Shown here: positions 25,585 through 33,977 of the stretch, in pieces
Layout: every line of letters starts with the position of its first letter
How positions within the stretch are numbered: the stretch's first letter is position 1
Assembly (NCBI GenBank): GCA_010672825.2
Contig: JAAHFU020000001.1
Location: 2,170,001 to 2,234,000, forward strand
Reading direction: 5' to 3'
DNA: 64,000 nucleotides
From: Leptolyngbya sp. SIO1E4
GTDB taxonomy: Bacteria > Cyanobacteriota > Cyanobacteriia > Phormidesmidales > Phormidesmidaceae
The notes under the pieces: generated by a model
The model's database searches: none
What the model was told of the DNA's origin: nothing
Seen by the model: the letters and a program-made list of their open reading frames with translations, nothing else
Program-made: the position numbers and the translations under genes

Positions 25585-25722
25585 TTGAACCTGGAAGAAA
25601 TAGAGCAAGAGCAGCTTTACGTGATTCTGGTGCTAATTGCCCTAAATGTAGGCGTTTTTATGGCATTAATGTCAAGATTACAGACCGATTTTGTGTTTTC
25701 CTGCTGGTGTGACTTTTTCTGA
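25585..25722 (+). CDS. possible small single-pass membrane protein
   Basis: 45 codons from a TTG preceded by GGGGGAG at a workable distance: an acidic start (NLEEIEQEQ), one helix (LYVILVLIALNVGVFMALM) and a Cys-containing end. Too short for strong statistics, and an overlapping ATG frame (47 codons) exists. It lies just ahead of the oxidase operon in the same direction. Confidence 0.25.
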   Translation: MNLEEIEQEQLYVILVLIALNVGVFMALMSRLQTDFVFSCWCDFF

Positions 25723-25785
25723 TGGGCTGTAGAGTCTAATGGGCTTTAGAATCAGCGCTGCATTGAGACTGTAGCTATATATTCT

Positions 25786-26286
25786 ATGTTGAAGTATCTT
25801 CCCCCCCTCAACGACCACAATTTACCCTATCCCGACACCATTCATCCGATTGTGGTGCACTTTGTGATTGCCATGGTCTTGTTTGCTGTCTTGTGTGATG
25901 TGATTGGCTATGTTAGCCAGAATCCTCGCCTTTATGAAGTGAGCTGGTGGAACTTGGCTTTTGCGACGGTCTCTATCTTTATAGCCGTCATTTTTGGTCA
26001 GATCGAAGCGGGCTTGGCAGGGCCCTATGCAGCCGCAGAATCCACCCTCAACTTGCATACGCTGTTAGGCTGGTCACTCTCTGGCATCATTGCGGCGGTC
26101 ACTGCCTGGCGCTACATCCTTCGTTCCCGCGATCCTAAGACGTTGCCGCTTCCCTTTCTAGGAGTTGGGGCGTTGCTGATTGGCCTTGTGGTTGTCCAGG
26201 TGTACCTGGGTGATCTGCTGGTTTGGGTCTATGGATTGCATACGGTTGAAGTGGTTGAGGCCGCTCGGGAGGGTCTCCTGCAATGA
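25786..26286 (+). CDS. DUF2231 family membrane protein, first of the oxidase operon
   Basis: 166 residues, four TM helices. The HPIVVHFVIAMVLFA start with its His pair is the DUF2231 signature; NLHTLLGWSL supplies a further His in the third helix region. Such proteins often accompany heme-copper oxidases and other membrane redox genes; conserved His residues might bind heme (inference). Its TGA overlaps the ATG of the next DUF2231 gene (ATGA), so the two are coupled and probably form a pair. Confidence 0.8.
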   Translation: MLKYLPPLNDHNLPYPDTIHPIVVHFVIAMVLFAVLCDVIGYVSQNPRLYEVSWWNLAFATVSIFIAVIFGQIEAGLAGPYAAAESTLNLHTLLGWSLSGIIAAVTAWRYILRSRDPKTLPLPFLGVGALLIGLVVVQVYLGDLLVWVYGLHTVEVVEAAREGLLQ

Positions 26287-26888
26287 GTTCAGCCCTGATT
26301 GATCAACTTGCTGACCAGTTGGGGGCCAATGGTTTGCCCTATGGGGTGCCGATTCATCCCAACCTGGTTCACCTCACGCTGGGCCTGTTTATTGTGGCGA
26401 TCGCCTTCGATATTGTGGGAGCGTTATTTCCCCTAGAGAAGCCGATTTTTAAACTGTTGGCGATTCCCGCAACCCGATCTAACTTTTTTGATGTGGGCTG
26501 GTACAACATGCTGGCGGCAGCCGTGGTGACCTTTTTCACCGTGGCGGCTGGTTTCTATGAAATCATGCTGGCGTCCCCCCCTGCCGACCTGAAAAGTGTG
26601 TGGGGCTTGCAGGCCATGGAAACCATGCTCTGGCATGGTGTGGGTGGGGTTTTGCTGCTATTGCTAATTGTTGGGATGGCCATTTGGCGAGGCTTTCAGC
26701 GGTTTATTTGGCGTCAGGATAGAGCCCGGCAGGTACAGTGGAGCTATCTCCTCGCTGGGTTAGGGATTTTTGCGTTGATGTTTGTCCATGGCACACTGGG
26801 CGCGCAGTTAGCGGCAGAATTTGGCGTCCACATTAGTGCCGATCGCCTGTTAAGACTCGGAGAAAATCCAAGCGTACTGTTGAAGTGA
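26283..26888 (+). CDS. DUF2231 family membrane protein, second of the pair
   Basis: 201 residues, four TM helices, HPNLVHLTLGLFIVAIAFD at the start and a second His region TMLWHGVGGVLLLLL. Larger than its partner, with a C-terminal helix (SYLLAGLGIFALMFVHGTLG). Coupled to the partner upstream and overlapping the subunit II gene downstream (TGATG). Presumed accessory or extra subunit of the alternative oxidase. Confidence 0.8.
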   Translation: MSSALIDQLADQLGANGLPYGVPIHPNLVHLTLGLFIVAIAFDIVGALFPLEKPIFKLLAIPATRSNFFDVGWYNMLAAAVVTFFTVAAGFYEIMLASPPADLKSVWGLQAMETMLWHGVGGVLLLLLIVGMAIWRGFQRFIWRQDRARQVQWSYLLAGLGIFALMFVHGTLGAQLAAEFGVHISADRLLRLGENPSVLLK

Positions 26889-27856
26889 TGGGCTCCATGA
26901 AGATTCGCACCCTTTTGACCTTGATCGTTGTGGCGATCGTCCTTGGCGGCATTAGTGTCTGGATGGGGCAGCAGGCTTACACCTGGTTTCCCCCCCAAGC
27001 CTCGGCTGAAGCGCTACTGATTGATGATTTATTCAGTTTCCTGGTCACGATTGCGACGTTTATTGTCTTAGGTGTGACTGGCGCTGTCATCTATGCAGTC
27101 TTATTTCAACGGGCCGGCAAGTACGATTCCAGCGATGGCCCGCCCATTGAGGGCAGTATCCCCCTGGAGGTGGTGTGGACAACTATCCCCTTTCTGCTAG
27201 TGGTCTGGATTGCTACCTACAGCTACCAAATCTATGACCAGATGTCGATTCTGGGGCCGATGGAACATGTGCACATGGGCATGGCGGCAGCAGAAGCGGC
27301 ACCGCTGGAGGCGAGTAATGGTGACGCCGCACCAATGGAGCGCATTGAAGTGCTCTCACGCCAGTGGGCTTGGGAATTTCGCTATCCCGATCACCACGTA
27401 ACCAGCACAGAGCTGCATTTACCCAACAATCAGCGGGTTCAGCTGGTGCTGACCTCTGAAGATGTGATCCACGGCTTTTACATTCCCGCCTTTCGCCTGA
27501 AACAAGATGCGATCCCTAACGAGGTCATCGATTTTGAACTGACCCCCATTCGGGAAGGGACCTATCGGCTACGAGATTCTCAATACAGTGGGACGTATTT
27601 TGCCGCGATGCAAACCGATGTGATCGTCGAATCACCGGCAGCTTATGAGCAATGGTTGGCAGAGGCGGCTGCCCAGCCACTCGTAGTGGGTTACAATCCT
27701 GCCTTTGAGGAATATCAAAAAGCGACTCAGAAAGAGACCTCTGCTGGCTGGAAGTCTGTGGTGCCTGCAGCACCGCCCATGGTGAACGATTACACCCTGG
27801 ATATGTCTGCCAACCGGCCCACTGAAAACTCAACCGCATCCGATTTGGAAACTTGA
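26888..27856 (+). CDS. ctaC: heme-copper oxidase subunit II without CuA (alternative oxidase type)
   Basis: 322 residues from the ATG overlapping the previous stop (ATG at 26897 is an alternative). Two N-terminal TM helices, then the periplasmic or lumenal cupredoxin domain with VIHGFYIPAFRLKQD. Where CuA-type subunits have C-x-x-x-C and a final His...Met, this protein reads RDSQYSGTYFAAM: both cysteines are Ser and the His is lost, so no CuA centre can form and cytochrome c is an unlikely donor. This matches the cyanobacterial ARTO/cox2 group, proposed to take electrons from plastoquinol. Has a 40-residue insert with Met/His/Ala (HVHMGMAAAEAAP). Confidence 0.92.
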   Translation: MGSMKIRTLLTLIVVAIVLGGISVWMGQQAYTWFPPQASAEALLIDDLFSFLVTIATFIVLGVTGAVIYAVLFQRAGKYDSSDGPPIEGSIPLEVVWTTIPFLLVVWIATYSYQIYDQMSILGPMEHVHMGMAAAEAAPLEASNGDAAPMERIEVLSRQWAWEFRYPDHHVTSTELHLPNNQRVQLVLTSEDVIHGFYIPAFRLKQDAIPNEVIDFELTPIREGTYRLRDSQYSGTYFAAMQTDVIVESPAAYEQWLAEAAAQPLVVGYNPAFEEYQKATQKETSAGWKSVVPAAPPMVNDYTLDMSANRPTENSTASDLET

Positions 27857-27952
27857 GGGTTCTCCTGAAGGGGAAAATCAGGAATCTGGATGTGGCCAAG
27901 ATCATGATGATGCTCCGCTTGCTCTCTCACCCTTGAGGTAAAGGACAGGTTT

Positions 27953-29635
27953 ATGGTTACTTCGCTCGAAGAGATGACGCCTCAGGGTGAACAACCCTCC
28001 CCAGGCACCCCTGAAAGCTGGCGACGGTTTTTCAGCTTCAGCACCGACCACAAGGTGATTGGCATTCAATATATTGTCACGTCCTTTGTCTTTTTTCTGG
28101 TCGGCGGTATCTTCGCCATGATTATTCGGGGTGAACTGATCACCCCAGAGGCTGACCTGATTGATCGCACTGTCTACAACGCCATGTTTACGATGCATGG
28201 CACCGTCATGCTGTTTCTGTGGACGTTTCCGGTTTTAGCCGGGCTGGCCAACTATCTGGTGCCTCTCATGATCGGGGCGCGAGACATGGCGTTTCCTCGG
28301 CTCAATGCAGTGGCCTTCTGGATGGTGCCGATTTTTGGGATTATCCTCATGGCGAGCTTCTTGGTACCTGGAGGCCCCTCCCAGTCGGGGTGGTGGGCTT
28401 ATCCGCCCGTGAGCTTGCAGAACCCTACCGGCGTGTTGTTCAACGGTCAGTTTCTCTGGCTGCTGGCGGTTGCTTTGTCAGGCATCTCGTCCATTATGGG
28501 GGCCGTCAACATTGTCACCACGATTTTTCGGATGCGAGCGCCCGGCATGGGATTTTTCAAAATGCCTGCCTTTGTTTGGACGGTGATGAGCGCTCAAATC
28601 ATTCAGCTATTTGGGCTGCCGGCCTTAACCGCTGGAGCCGTCATGCTGTTGTTCGATTTGACCGTTGGCACGAGCTTTTTTGACCCGGCCTCAGGGGGGG
28701 ATCCGGTGCTATACCAGCACTTTTTTTGGTTCTATTCTCACCCTGCGGTGTATGTCATCATTCTGCCGATCTTTGGCATTTTTTCGGAGCTGTTCCCGGT
28801 TTATGCCCGTAAACCACTGTTCGGATATAAGGTGGTTGTCCTTTCATCCCTGGTGATTGTTGGGCTGAGTGCGATCGTCTGGGTGCACCACATGTATGCC
28901 AGCGGCACTCCTGGATGGATGCGGATGCTGTTTATGTTCTCCACCATGCTGATTTCGGTGCCCACCGGAATCAAAGTTTTCGCCTGGGTGGCGACCATTT
29001 GGGGCGGCAAGATCAGGCTCACCAGCGCCATGCTCTTTGCGTTGGGTGGCCTGATTATGTTTGTCTTTGCAGGGGTGACGGGCATTATGCTAGCCGCTGT
29101 GCCTGTAGACATTCATGTCAACAACACGTACTTCGTGGTCGGGCACTTTCACTATGTGATTTATGGGGCAACGGTGATGGGCGTCTATGCAGCGCTGTAT
29201 CACTGGTTCCCCAAAATGACGGGGCGTATGTATAACGAGGGGCTGGGGCAGCTCCACTTCGTCCTGACCTTTATTGGCGCTAACCTGAATTTCTTCCCGA
29301 TGCATCCGCTGGGACTGATGGGAATGCCACGTCGAGTGGCTTCCTATGATCCTGAGTTTGCTTTTTGGAACGTGATTGCCAGCATTGGTGGATTTCTGCT
29401 GGGCATGTCTACGCTGCCGTTTATTTTGAACATGATTGGCTCCTGGCTGCAGGGCGAAAAGGCCCCTAAAAACCCGTGGCGCGCGATCGGGTTAGAGTGG
29501 CTGGTTTCGTCTCCCCCCACCCATGAGAACTTTGACACGCTACCTGTGGTGATTGCTGAACCCTATGGGTATGGCAAGTCTGAGCCCCTTGTGTCTAATC
29601 TTGATGCCTTAGAGGTGCCCCATGAATCCCACTGA
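27953..29635 (+). CDS. ctaD: heme-copper oxidase subunit I
   Basis: 560 residues, twelve TM helices. Low-spin heme His in FTMHGTVMLF, CuB His and the cross-linked Tyr in FYSHPAVYVIILP, CuB His pair in WVHHMYASG, K-channel Lys in TGIKVFAW and the two heme His in VVGHFHYVIYG. All catalytic residues are present, so it should reduce oxygen to water and pump protons. AGGACAGG lies before the ATG. It overlaps the subunit III gene by 14 bases. Confidence 0.97.
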   Translation: MVTSLEEMTPQGEQPSPGTPESWRRFFSFSTDHKVIGIQYIVTSFVFFLVGGIFAMIIRGELITPEADLIDRTVYNAMFTMHGTVMLFLWTFPVLAGLANYLVPLMIGARDMAFPRLNAVAFWMVPIFGIILMASFLVPGGPSQSGWWAYPPVSLQNPTGVLFNGQFLWLLAVALSGISSIMGAVNIVTTIFRMRAPGMGFFKMPAFVWTVMSAQIIQLFGLPALTAGAVMLLFDLTVGTSFFDPASGGDPVLYQHFFWFYSHPAVYVIILPIFGIFSELFPVYARKPLFGYKVVVLSSLVIVGLSAIVWVHHMYASGTPGWMRMLFMFSTMLISVPTGIKVFAWVATIWGGKIRLTSAMLFALGGLIMFVFAGVTGIMLAAVPVDIHVNNTYFVVGHFHYVIYGATVMGVYAALYHWFPKMTGRMYNEGLGQLHFVLTFIGANLNFFPMHPLGLMGMPRRVASYDPEFAFWNVIASIGGFLLGMSTLPFILNMIGSWLQGEKAPKNPWRAIGLEWLVSSPPTHENFDTLPVVIAEPYGYGKSEPLVSNLDALEVPHESH

Positions 29636-30251
29636 GATTGACCCCTCGCTGAATACCCAGGGGGCAGAGCCTGTTGTGCAAAGTGCCCATGCTGCCCATG
29701 AGCACGATGCAGCGGGCAACAGCATGTTTGGCTTCATCGTCTTTTTGCTCTCAGAGAGCGTGATCTTCTTCAGTTTTTTTGCCGGGTATATTGCCTACAA
29801 GACCACCGCGCTCGACTGGCTGCCTGCAGGGGTTGAAGGGCTGGAAATCAGAGATCCTGCCATTAATACGGTGGTGCTGGTTTCCAGTAGTTTTGTGATT
29901 TACTTTGCTGAACGCTACCTGCAGAAGGAAAATTTGTGGGGGTTCCGTGCGTTTTGGCTACTGACCATGGCCATGGGCAGCTATTTTTTGTATGGTCAGG
30001 CGGTGGAATGGCGCAGTCTGGAATTTGGCTTCACCGATGGGGTTTTTGGCGGCACGTTTTATCTGCTTACCGGCTTCCATGGCCTGCATGTGCTGACGGG
30101 GGTTTTGCTGCAGGCACTCATGTTGGGGCGATCGTTTATTCCCGGCAACTATGACACTGGGGAGTTTGGGGTAGCGGCTACGTCCCTGTTTTGGCATTTT
30201 GTCGATGTCATCTGGATTATTCTGTTTGTGCTGATTTATGTATGGCAGTAA
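29622..30251 (+). CDS. ctaE: heme-copper oxidase subunit III
   Basis: 209 residues, five TM helices, preceded by a His-rich soluble N-terminus (SAHAAHEHDAAGN). Family motifs FLLSESVIFFSFFAGY, TGFHGLHVLTGVLLQ and LFWHFVDVIWIILF are intact. Stabilises the subunit I/II core. Translationally coupled to ctaD and last gene of the operon. Confidence 0.95.
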   Translation: MNPTEIDPSLNTQGAEPVVQSAHAAHEHDAAGNSMFGFIVFLLSESVIFFSFFAGYIAYKTTALDWLPAGVEGLEIRDPAINTVVLVSSSFVIYFAERYLQKENLWGFRAFWLLTMAMGSYFLYGQAVEWRSLEFGFTDGVFGGTFYLLTGFHGLHVLTGVLLQALMLGRSFIPGNYDTGEFGVAATSLFWHFVDVIWIILFVLIYVWQ

Positions 30252-30328
30252 GTTGCAGATTTTGCAGCGGAACCGATGTTCTCGGCAAGATGCAGACCCA
30301 GGGGTCTGTTGAGCTGCTAAGAGAGGCC

Positions 30329-30433
30329 TATTGCACCTGAAGTGCTGGTTGGGCAGTCGGATTTCCTGGAATCCTTATGCAGCAAGGTTTTGCCTTCTGC
30401 CTTCTGCCTTCTGATTTCTGCCTTTTGCTATAT
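30329..30433 (+). repeat. family B miniature element, copy B2
   Basis: About 105 bp from tattgcacctgaagtgctgg to tgccttttgctatat; contains several ttctgcc units. Lies between ctaE and the next gene. Confidence 0.8.
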
Positions 30434-30477
30434 GACCTGCACCAAGAACCCTGGGTCTCACCGTTACGAAATCGCCA

Positions 30478-30711
30478 CTATGGAATTGTGCGCTTGCGGG
30501 TCATGACGCTGATGAACTCGCCGTTTCTGCCCGTCGGCAAAGGGTCGCTCCAGGCAATGCGCTCGCAATACCCCAGCACCGCCATGCGGTTGATGGCCTC
30601 AATCAGGGCACTGTAGTCGCCTAACAGAATGTGGCGAACGGCTTCTTGATTGAAGGATGGCAAATTAAAGCTGGAAGGGGCATTGGCCCCTCCACCAGAA
30701 GATTGAAACAT
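30478..30711 (-). CDS. small conserved-looking protein, unknown function
   Basis: 77 residues: Gly/Ser-rich start (FQSSGGGANAPSSF) followed by a helical part (EAVRHILLGDYSALIEAINR) and a basic end. GGAGAGAC stands six bases before the ATG. No membrane segment. Codon use and composition look native. Function unknown. Confidence 0.5.
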   Translation of the reverse strand: MFQSSGGGANAPSSFNLPSFNQEAVRHILLGDYSALIEAINRMAVLGYCERIAWSDPLPTGRNGEFISVMTRKRTIP

Positions 30712-31030
30712 ACGGGTCTCTCCGTTTTCGACTAAGGAAAACGGGGAACTATCCAGATCCCTTTTTTTGAAGCGGTAAGGACAAGATAGTGGGTACGATG
30801 ATCCCAGTCATCTCGACTTACCTACGCTAAGTTGGGATGATCAGGGGTTTTGAGAGGTGGCCGCCTCTCTTTTCCCCGCCTAGAATCATTCCCCGTGGGA
30901 CATAACGTGCAAGAAGCTGCCCGCGAGTTCAACCGTATGAGTTAGCCGATAGAATTTTTCGGGTGAAAGGCTAAAGTGACTTAGTCGAGCAACTTTACTG
31001 GATGCGATCGAGCAAACGTGGCGGCTTTGA
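30712..31030. other. gene-free stretch
   Basis: No gene recognised between the small minus-strand gene and the 42-bp repeat array. Contains a short hairpin around 30850-30880 (gaggtggccgcctct). Confidence 0.45.
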
Positions 31031-31036
31031 TGGTGT

Positions 31037-31222
31037 CATCGTACATGTCGGATAACTCCCTTAGGCTAGTGCTTAACTGTCAGAAGTGACGGATAAGCAC
31101 CCCACTCACCATACTTAACTGTCAAAAGTGACACATAACACCCTGCTTTCCCAGCGTTGCACGTCAAAAATCGTATATAAGTTCTATGAATGGGGGTGTT
31201 ATTACCCAAAAGTGACGGATAC
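31037..31222 (+). repeat. array of five degenerate 19-bp repeats spaced 41-42 bp
   Basis: TGTCAGAAGTGACGGATAA at 31078 and TGTCAAAAGTGACACATAA at 31120 are the best units. Weaker units start at 31037, 31162 and 31204 (the last has AAAAGTGACGGATA). The 22-23 bp spacers are unrelated. The unit TGTC-N4-GTGAC-NN-ATAA resembles transposase-binding repeats at ends of Tn7-like/CAST elements of cyanobacteria (from memory). It is too short and degenerate for a CRISPR. It marks the left border of the accessory island. Confidence 0.55.
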
Positions 31223-31312
31223 GATCCGGAAACATGGATATTATCAGCCGGATCTGACGCCGAATATATAATTTACCGCTCAGCCCAACACCGCCTGGCA
31301 TACCTACATGAA

Positions 31313-32263
31313 ATGGAAATCAACACGCTACTAGTAAGACGCTTGGTTGCGGCTCAGTTCCCGCAGTGGGCGAATCTTTCCATCCAGCCTGTCGAGCCCA
31401 ACGGTTGGGACAACAGAACTTTCCGCCTCGGCAACGATATGTCTGTCCGGCTACCGAGCGCCGAGCCCTATGCAGCGCAAGTGGACAAGGAACACAGATG
31501 GTTACCGATACTCGCTAGACTGCTTCCGCTTGCTGTTCCGGTCCCGCTTGTCAGGGGATTGCCTGCTGACGATTATCCTTGGAACTGGTCCATTTATCGT
31601 TGGCTAGAAGGAGAAAACGCGACTGCTGAGCGAATCAACGATCTGAACCAATTTGCGACTACGCTGGCACAGTTCCTCATGGCTTTGTGGCAAGTCGATC
31701 CTGCTGGTGGACCATCACCGGGACGGCACAACTTCTTCCGAGGTGGTCCGCTTGCGACTTACGATCAGGAAACACGGGATGCGATCTCATCATTACGCGG
31801 AAAGATCGATACGGAAGCAGCGATGGAAGTGTGGGAAATTGCCCTCAACTCAGCATGGAACAACACGCCCGTTTGGGTGCATGGGGACATTCACCCAACG
31901 AACTTATTGGTTCGAGACGGCTTCCTGAGTGCAGTAATCGATTTCGGATGTTCGGGGGTAGGTGATCCCGCCTGTGATTTGATGATCGCGTGGACACTCT
32001 TTTCAGGGGACAGCCGGGAGACGTTCCGTGCCGCCATTCCCATTGATGACTCAACCTGGGCCCGAAGTCGTGGCTGGGCTTTGTGGAAAGGATTAATTAC
32101 ACTTGTCGAACACATCGACATTAATCCGCTGGCGGCAGCAGCAGCCAGCAAAACATTGATGACGTGCTTGCCGACCATCAGCGTGTGGCATAACAATGCG
32201 TTGCACCGGAGCCGTGATGCTGAGCGGTTTGACAATGGAGAATTGTTCGTCGCAGCCCGGTAA
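31313..32263 (+). CDS. aminoglycoside phosphotransferase-like kinase (APH family)
   Basis: 316 residues from MEINTLLVRRL. Protein-kinase-like APH fold: EPNGWDNRTFRLG nucleotide-binding region, IYRWLEGENA hinge, catalytic loop VWVHGDIHPTNLLV and metal Asp in VIDFGCSGVGDPACDL, all intact. Family members phosphorylate aminoglycosides, macrolides or small metabolites; the substrate here is unproven. No HIP1 octamer in the gene. Followed within ten bases of the stop by AACGC-AA-GCGTT-AGGC, the look of an integron cassette right end. Confidence 0.82.
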   Translation: MEINTLLVRRLVAAQFPQWANLSIQPVEPNGWDNRTFRLGNDMSVRLPSAEPYAAQVDKEHRWLPILARLLPLAVPVPLVRGLPADDYPWNWSIYRWLEGENATAERINDLNQFATTLAQFLMALWQVDPAGGPSPGRHNFFRGGPLATYDQETRDAISSLRGKIDTEAAMEVWEIALNSAWNNTPVWVHGDIHPTNLLVRDGFLSAVIDFGCSGVGDPACDLMIAWTLFSGDSRETFRAAIPIDDSTWARSRGWALWKGLITLVEHIDINPLAAAAASKTLMTCLPTISVWHNNALHRSRDAERFDNGELFVAAR

Positions 32264-32278
32264 ACGCAAGCGTTAGGC
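32264..32278 (+). other. attC-like cassette end after the APH gene
   Basis: TAAACGCAAGCGTTAGGC spans the APH stop: a short AACGC/GCGTT hairpin followed by GTTAGGC, which fits the integron R' core GTTRRRY. The left half of a full attC is not recognisable, so this is at most a remnant. Confidence 0.35.
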
Positions 32279-32307
32279 ATCAAAAGCAATGACGGATAGA
32301 TCAAATA

Positions 32308-33852
32308 TTAGTTCTTGCTAGAATCGGTAAGAATGTCTTTTTCTCTTACAAGCGTATAAGTCAGCGCTGCACCAGATAAAGCGACAATCATGGTAACGAT
32401 AAAGATGCTACGCATTCCGACAACAAAACTCATCTTTGCAATTTGAGTAAATACACTTTGGATTTCAATTGGAAAAGAGGAAACTGCACTCTCAATGTTA
32501 CCGGCAATGGCTATCTCTACTAATTCTGAGGCTTGCTCACTGGTGGCAGTAGCGCTATCTGTGACTGCAGTTAGGACAGAACTGCGAACTTGATAACTAA
32601 AAATCGCTCCTAGTCCAGCAATAGCAATACCAAAGCCTAGCTGACGCATGGTGTGATTAATACCAGAAGCCATGCCACTGCGTTCAGAAGGTGCAACGCT
32701 GACTGCTACATTTGACAATTCTCCATTGATTAGTCCCGCGCCAATTCCTGCTAAGACCATGCCACCTAGCAGCGCAGATAAACCTGAGTTAGCGCTAATC
32801 GTTAGCATACGCGCTGCTCCTACTGCAATTATCGCTAGCCCTATGCTAAGAAAAATTCGCGATGGTAAGAGGTTAGCGAGCCTTCCCGAGATTGGCCCCA
32901 TGACCAATAGAGGCACAGCCATTGGTACAAGTGCTAGACCTGCTTGAGTTGCAGAATAGCCTAAAACGCTTTGAAAATAGAGAGGCAGGTAAACAATCAG
33001 AGTAAAGAATGTGCCTGCGATAACTACTGCAATGATAGATGCTCCAATGAACGTTGGTAGGCGAAAAAGATTAAGATCAAACATCGGGCGAACTTGATGC
33101 CTTTCAACAACTAGAAAGCTAATAAGTAGCACTATACTGCCAGCAAAAGTTCCAACAATAGTAGGACTCGTCCAGCCTTGCTCGTTTCCTTCAATCAACG
33201 CAAACATTAACAGAAAAAACATCCCTGTAAAGCTTAGTAGCCCCATCCAGTCAACCTGTTTAGAATCTGGATCACTAGATTCTCTAACTTGAGCAAGTGT
33301 CAAGATAATAACAACTAAGCAAACAGGGACATTAGTTAGAAAGATCCATCGCCAGCTCAAAACATCATTGATAATTCCTCCAATTAGAGGGCCGAATGCC
33401 GAACCGATGCATACTGCTACACCCCAGATGCCAAAGGCAGTTGCACGATCGCGGCCATCAAATTCATAGACCAGTAACGGCAGCCCTAGACTTAACGCAG
33501 CACCAAGACCTAGCACGCCTCGTGAAATAATGAGCCACAACGGGTTTGTTGCTAGACCACACGATAGGAAACCGAGAGCAAACAAACCCATTCCGACAAC
33601 AAAGACTAGCCGTCGTCCTAGCAAATCCATAAATGCCCCAGCAGTTAAAACAAAGGCAGCAAACATGAGCACGTAGGCATTGATAATCCACTGTAATTCA
33701 GTAAAGTTTGCGTTGGTAGCTTGCTCAATATCAGGCAAGGCCACGACGGTCATAGTAGTTGCCAACGGTTCTTGAAAGCTAGCAATAGAGACTGCAATTA
33801 AAGTAACCCACTGGTGAATATTCCACTGAAAGTTTTTTTTAGCGTTAAGCAT
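32308..33852 (-). CDS. MFS multidrug exporter, DHA2 (EmrB/QacA-like) family
   Basis: 514 residues from an ATG preceded by GGAGAAAAA. Fourteen predicted TM helices. Motif A-like GAFMDLLGRRLVFV after helix 2, motif C-like region with GIWGVAVCIGSAFGPLIGG in helix 5, and LQWIINAYVLMFA in helix 2. The family expels drugs using the proton gradient. Distinctly AT-rich compared with the cox operon. Divergent from an XRE regulator (33978) across a palindromic operator, which is the usual arrangement for a regulated exporter. Confidence 0.9.
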   Translation of the reverse strand: MLNAKKNFQWNIHQWVTLIAVSIASFQEPLATTMTVVALPDIEQATNANFTELQWIINAYVLMFAAFVLTAGAFMDLLGRRLVFVVGMGLFALGFLSCGLATNPLWLIISRGVLGLGAALSLGLPLLVYEFDGRDRATAFGIWGVAVCIGSAFGPLIGGIINDVLSWRWIFLTNVPVCLVVIILTLAQVRESSDPDSKQVDWMGLLSFTGMFFLLMFALIEGNEQGWTSPTIVGTFAGSIVLLISFLVVERHQVRPMFDLNLFRLPTFIGASIIAVVIAGTFFTLIVYLPLYFQSVLGYSATQAGLALVPMAVPLLVMGPISGRLANLLPSRIFLSIGLAIIAVGAARMLTISANSGLSALLGGMVLAGIGAGLINGELSNVAVSVAPSERSGMASGINHTMRQLGFGIAIAGLGAIFSYQVRSSVLTAVTDSATATSEQASELVEIAIAGNIESAVSSFPIEIQSVFTQIAKMSFVVGMRSIFIVTMIVALSGAALTYTLVREKDILTDSSKN

Positions 33853-33917
33853 TTTTTCTCCTGCCAAATGACGCTCTACAAGTAGGTGCTTGTTATGGCA
33901 TCACTATGGCAGGAGTG

Positions 33918-33936
33918 AATACTGGTATCCAGTATT
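33918..33936. promoter_or_regulatory. palindromic operator between MFS exporter and XRE regulator
   Basis: AATACTGG-TAT-CCAGTATT, perfect 8-bp arms, in the 125-bp spacer between the divergent starts; a second dyad ACTAG...CTAGT follows at about 33949-33965. Probable binding site of the adjacent regulator. Confidence 0.65.
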
Positions 33937-33977
33937 TGATTATCCTATTACTAGCACTACTAGTCACAGTTTTAGCC

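Noticed and set aside
26888-27856. Ordinary cytochrome c oxidase subunit II
   Set aside because: Both CuA cysteines and the following His are replaced, so it belongs to the CuA-less group.
31037-31222. CRISPR array
   Set aside because: Repeats are 19 bp, diverged from unit to unit, with 22-23 bp spacers and no cas genes; a CRISPR has longer, near-identical repeats.
33906-33977. N-terminal membrane helix on the XRE regulator
   Set aside because: These codons read through a perfect palindrome in the divergent promoter; the GTG at 33978 starts a normal regulator.
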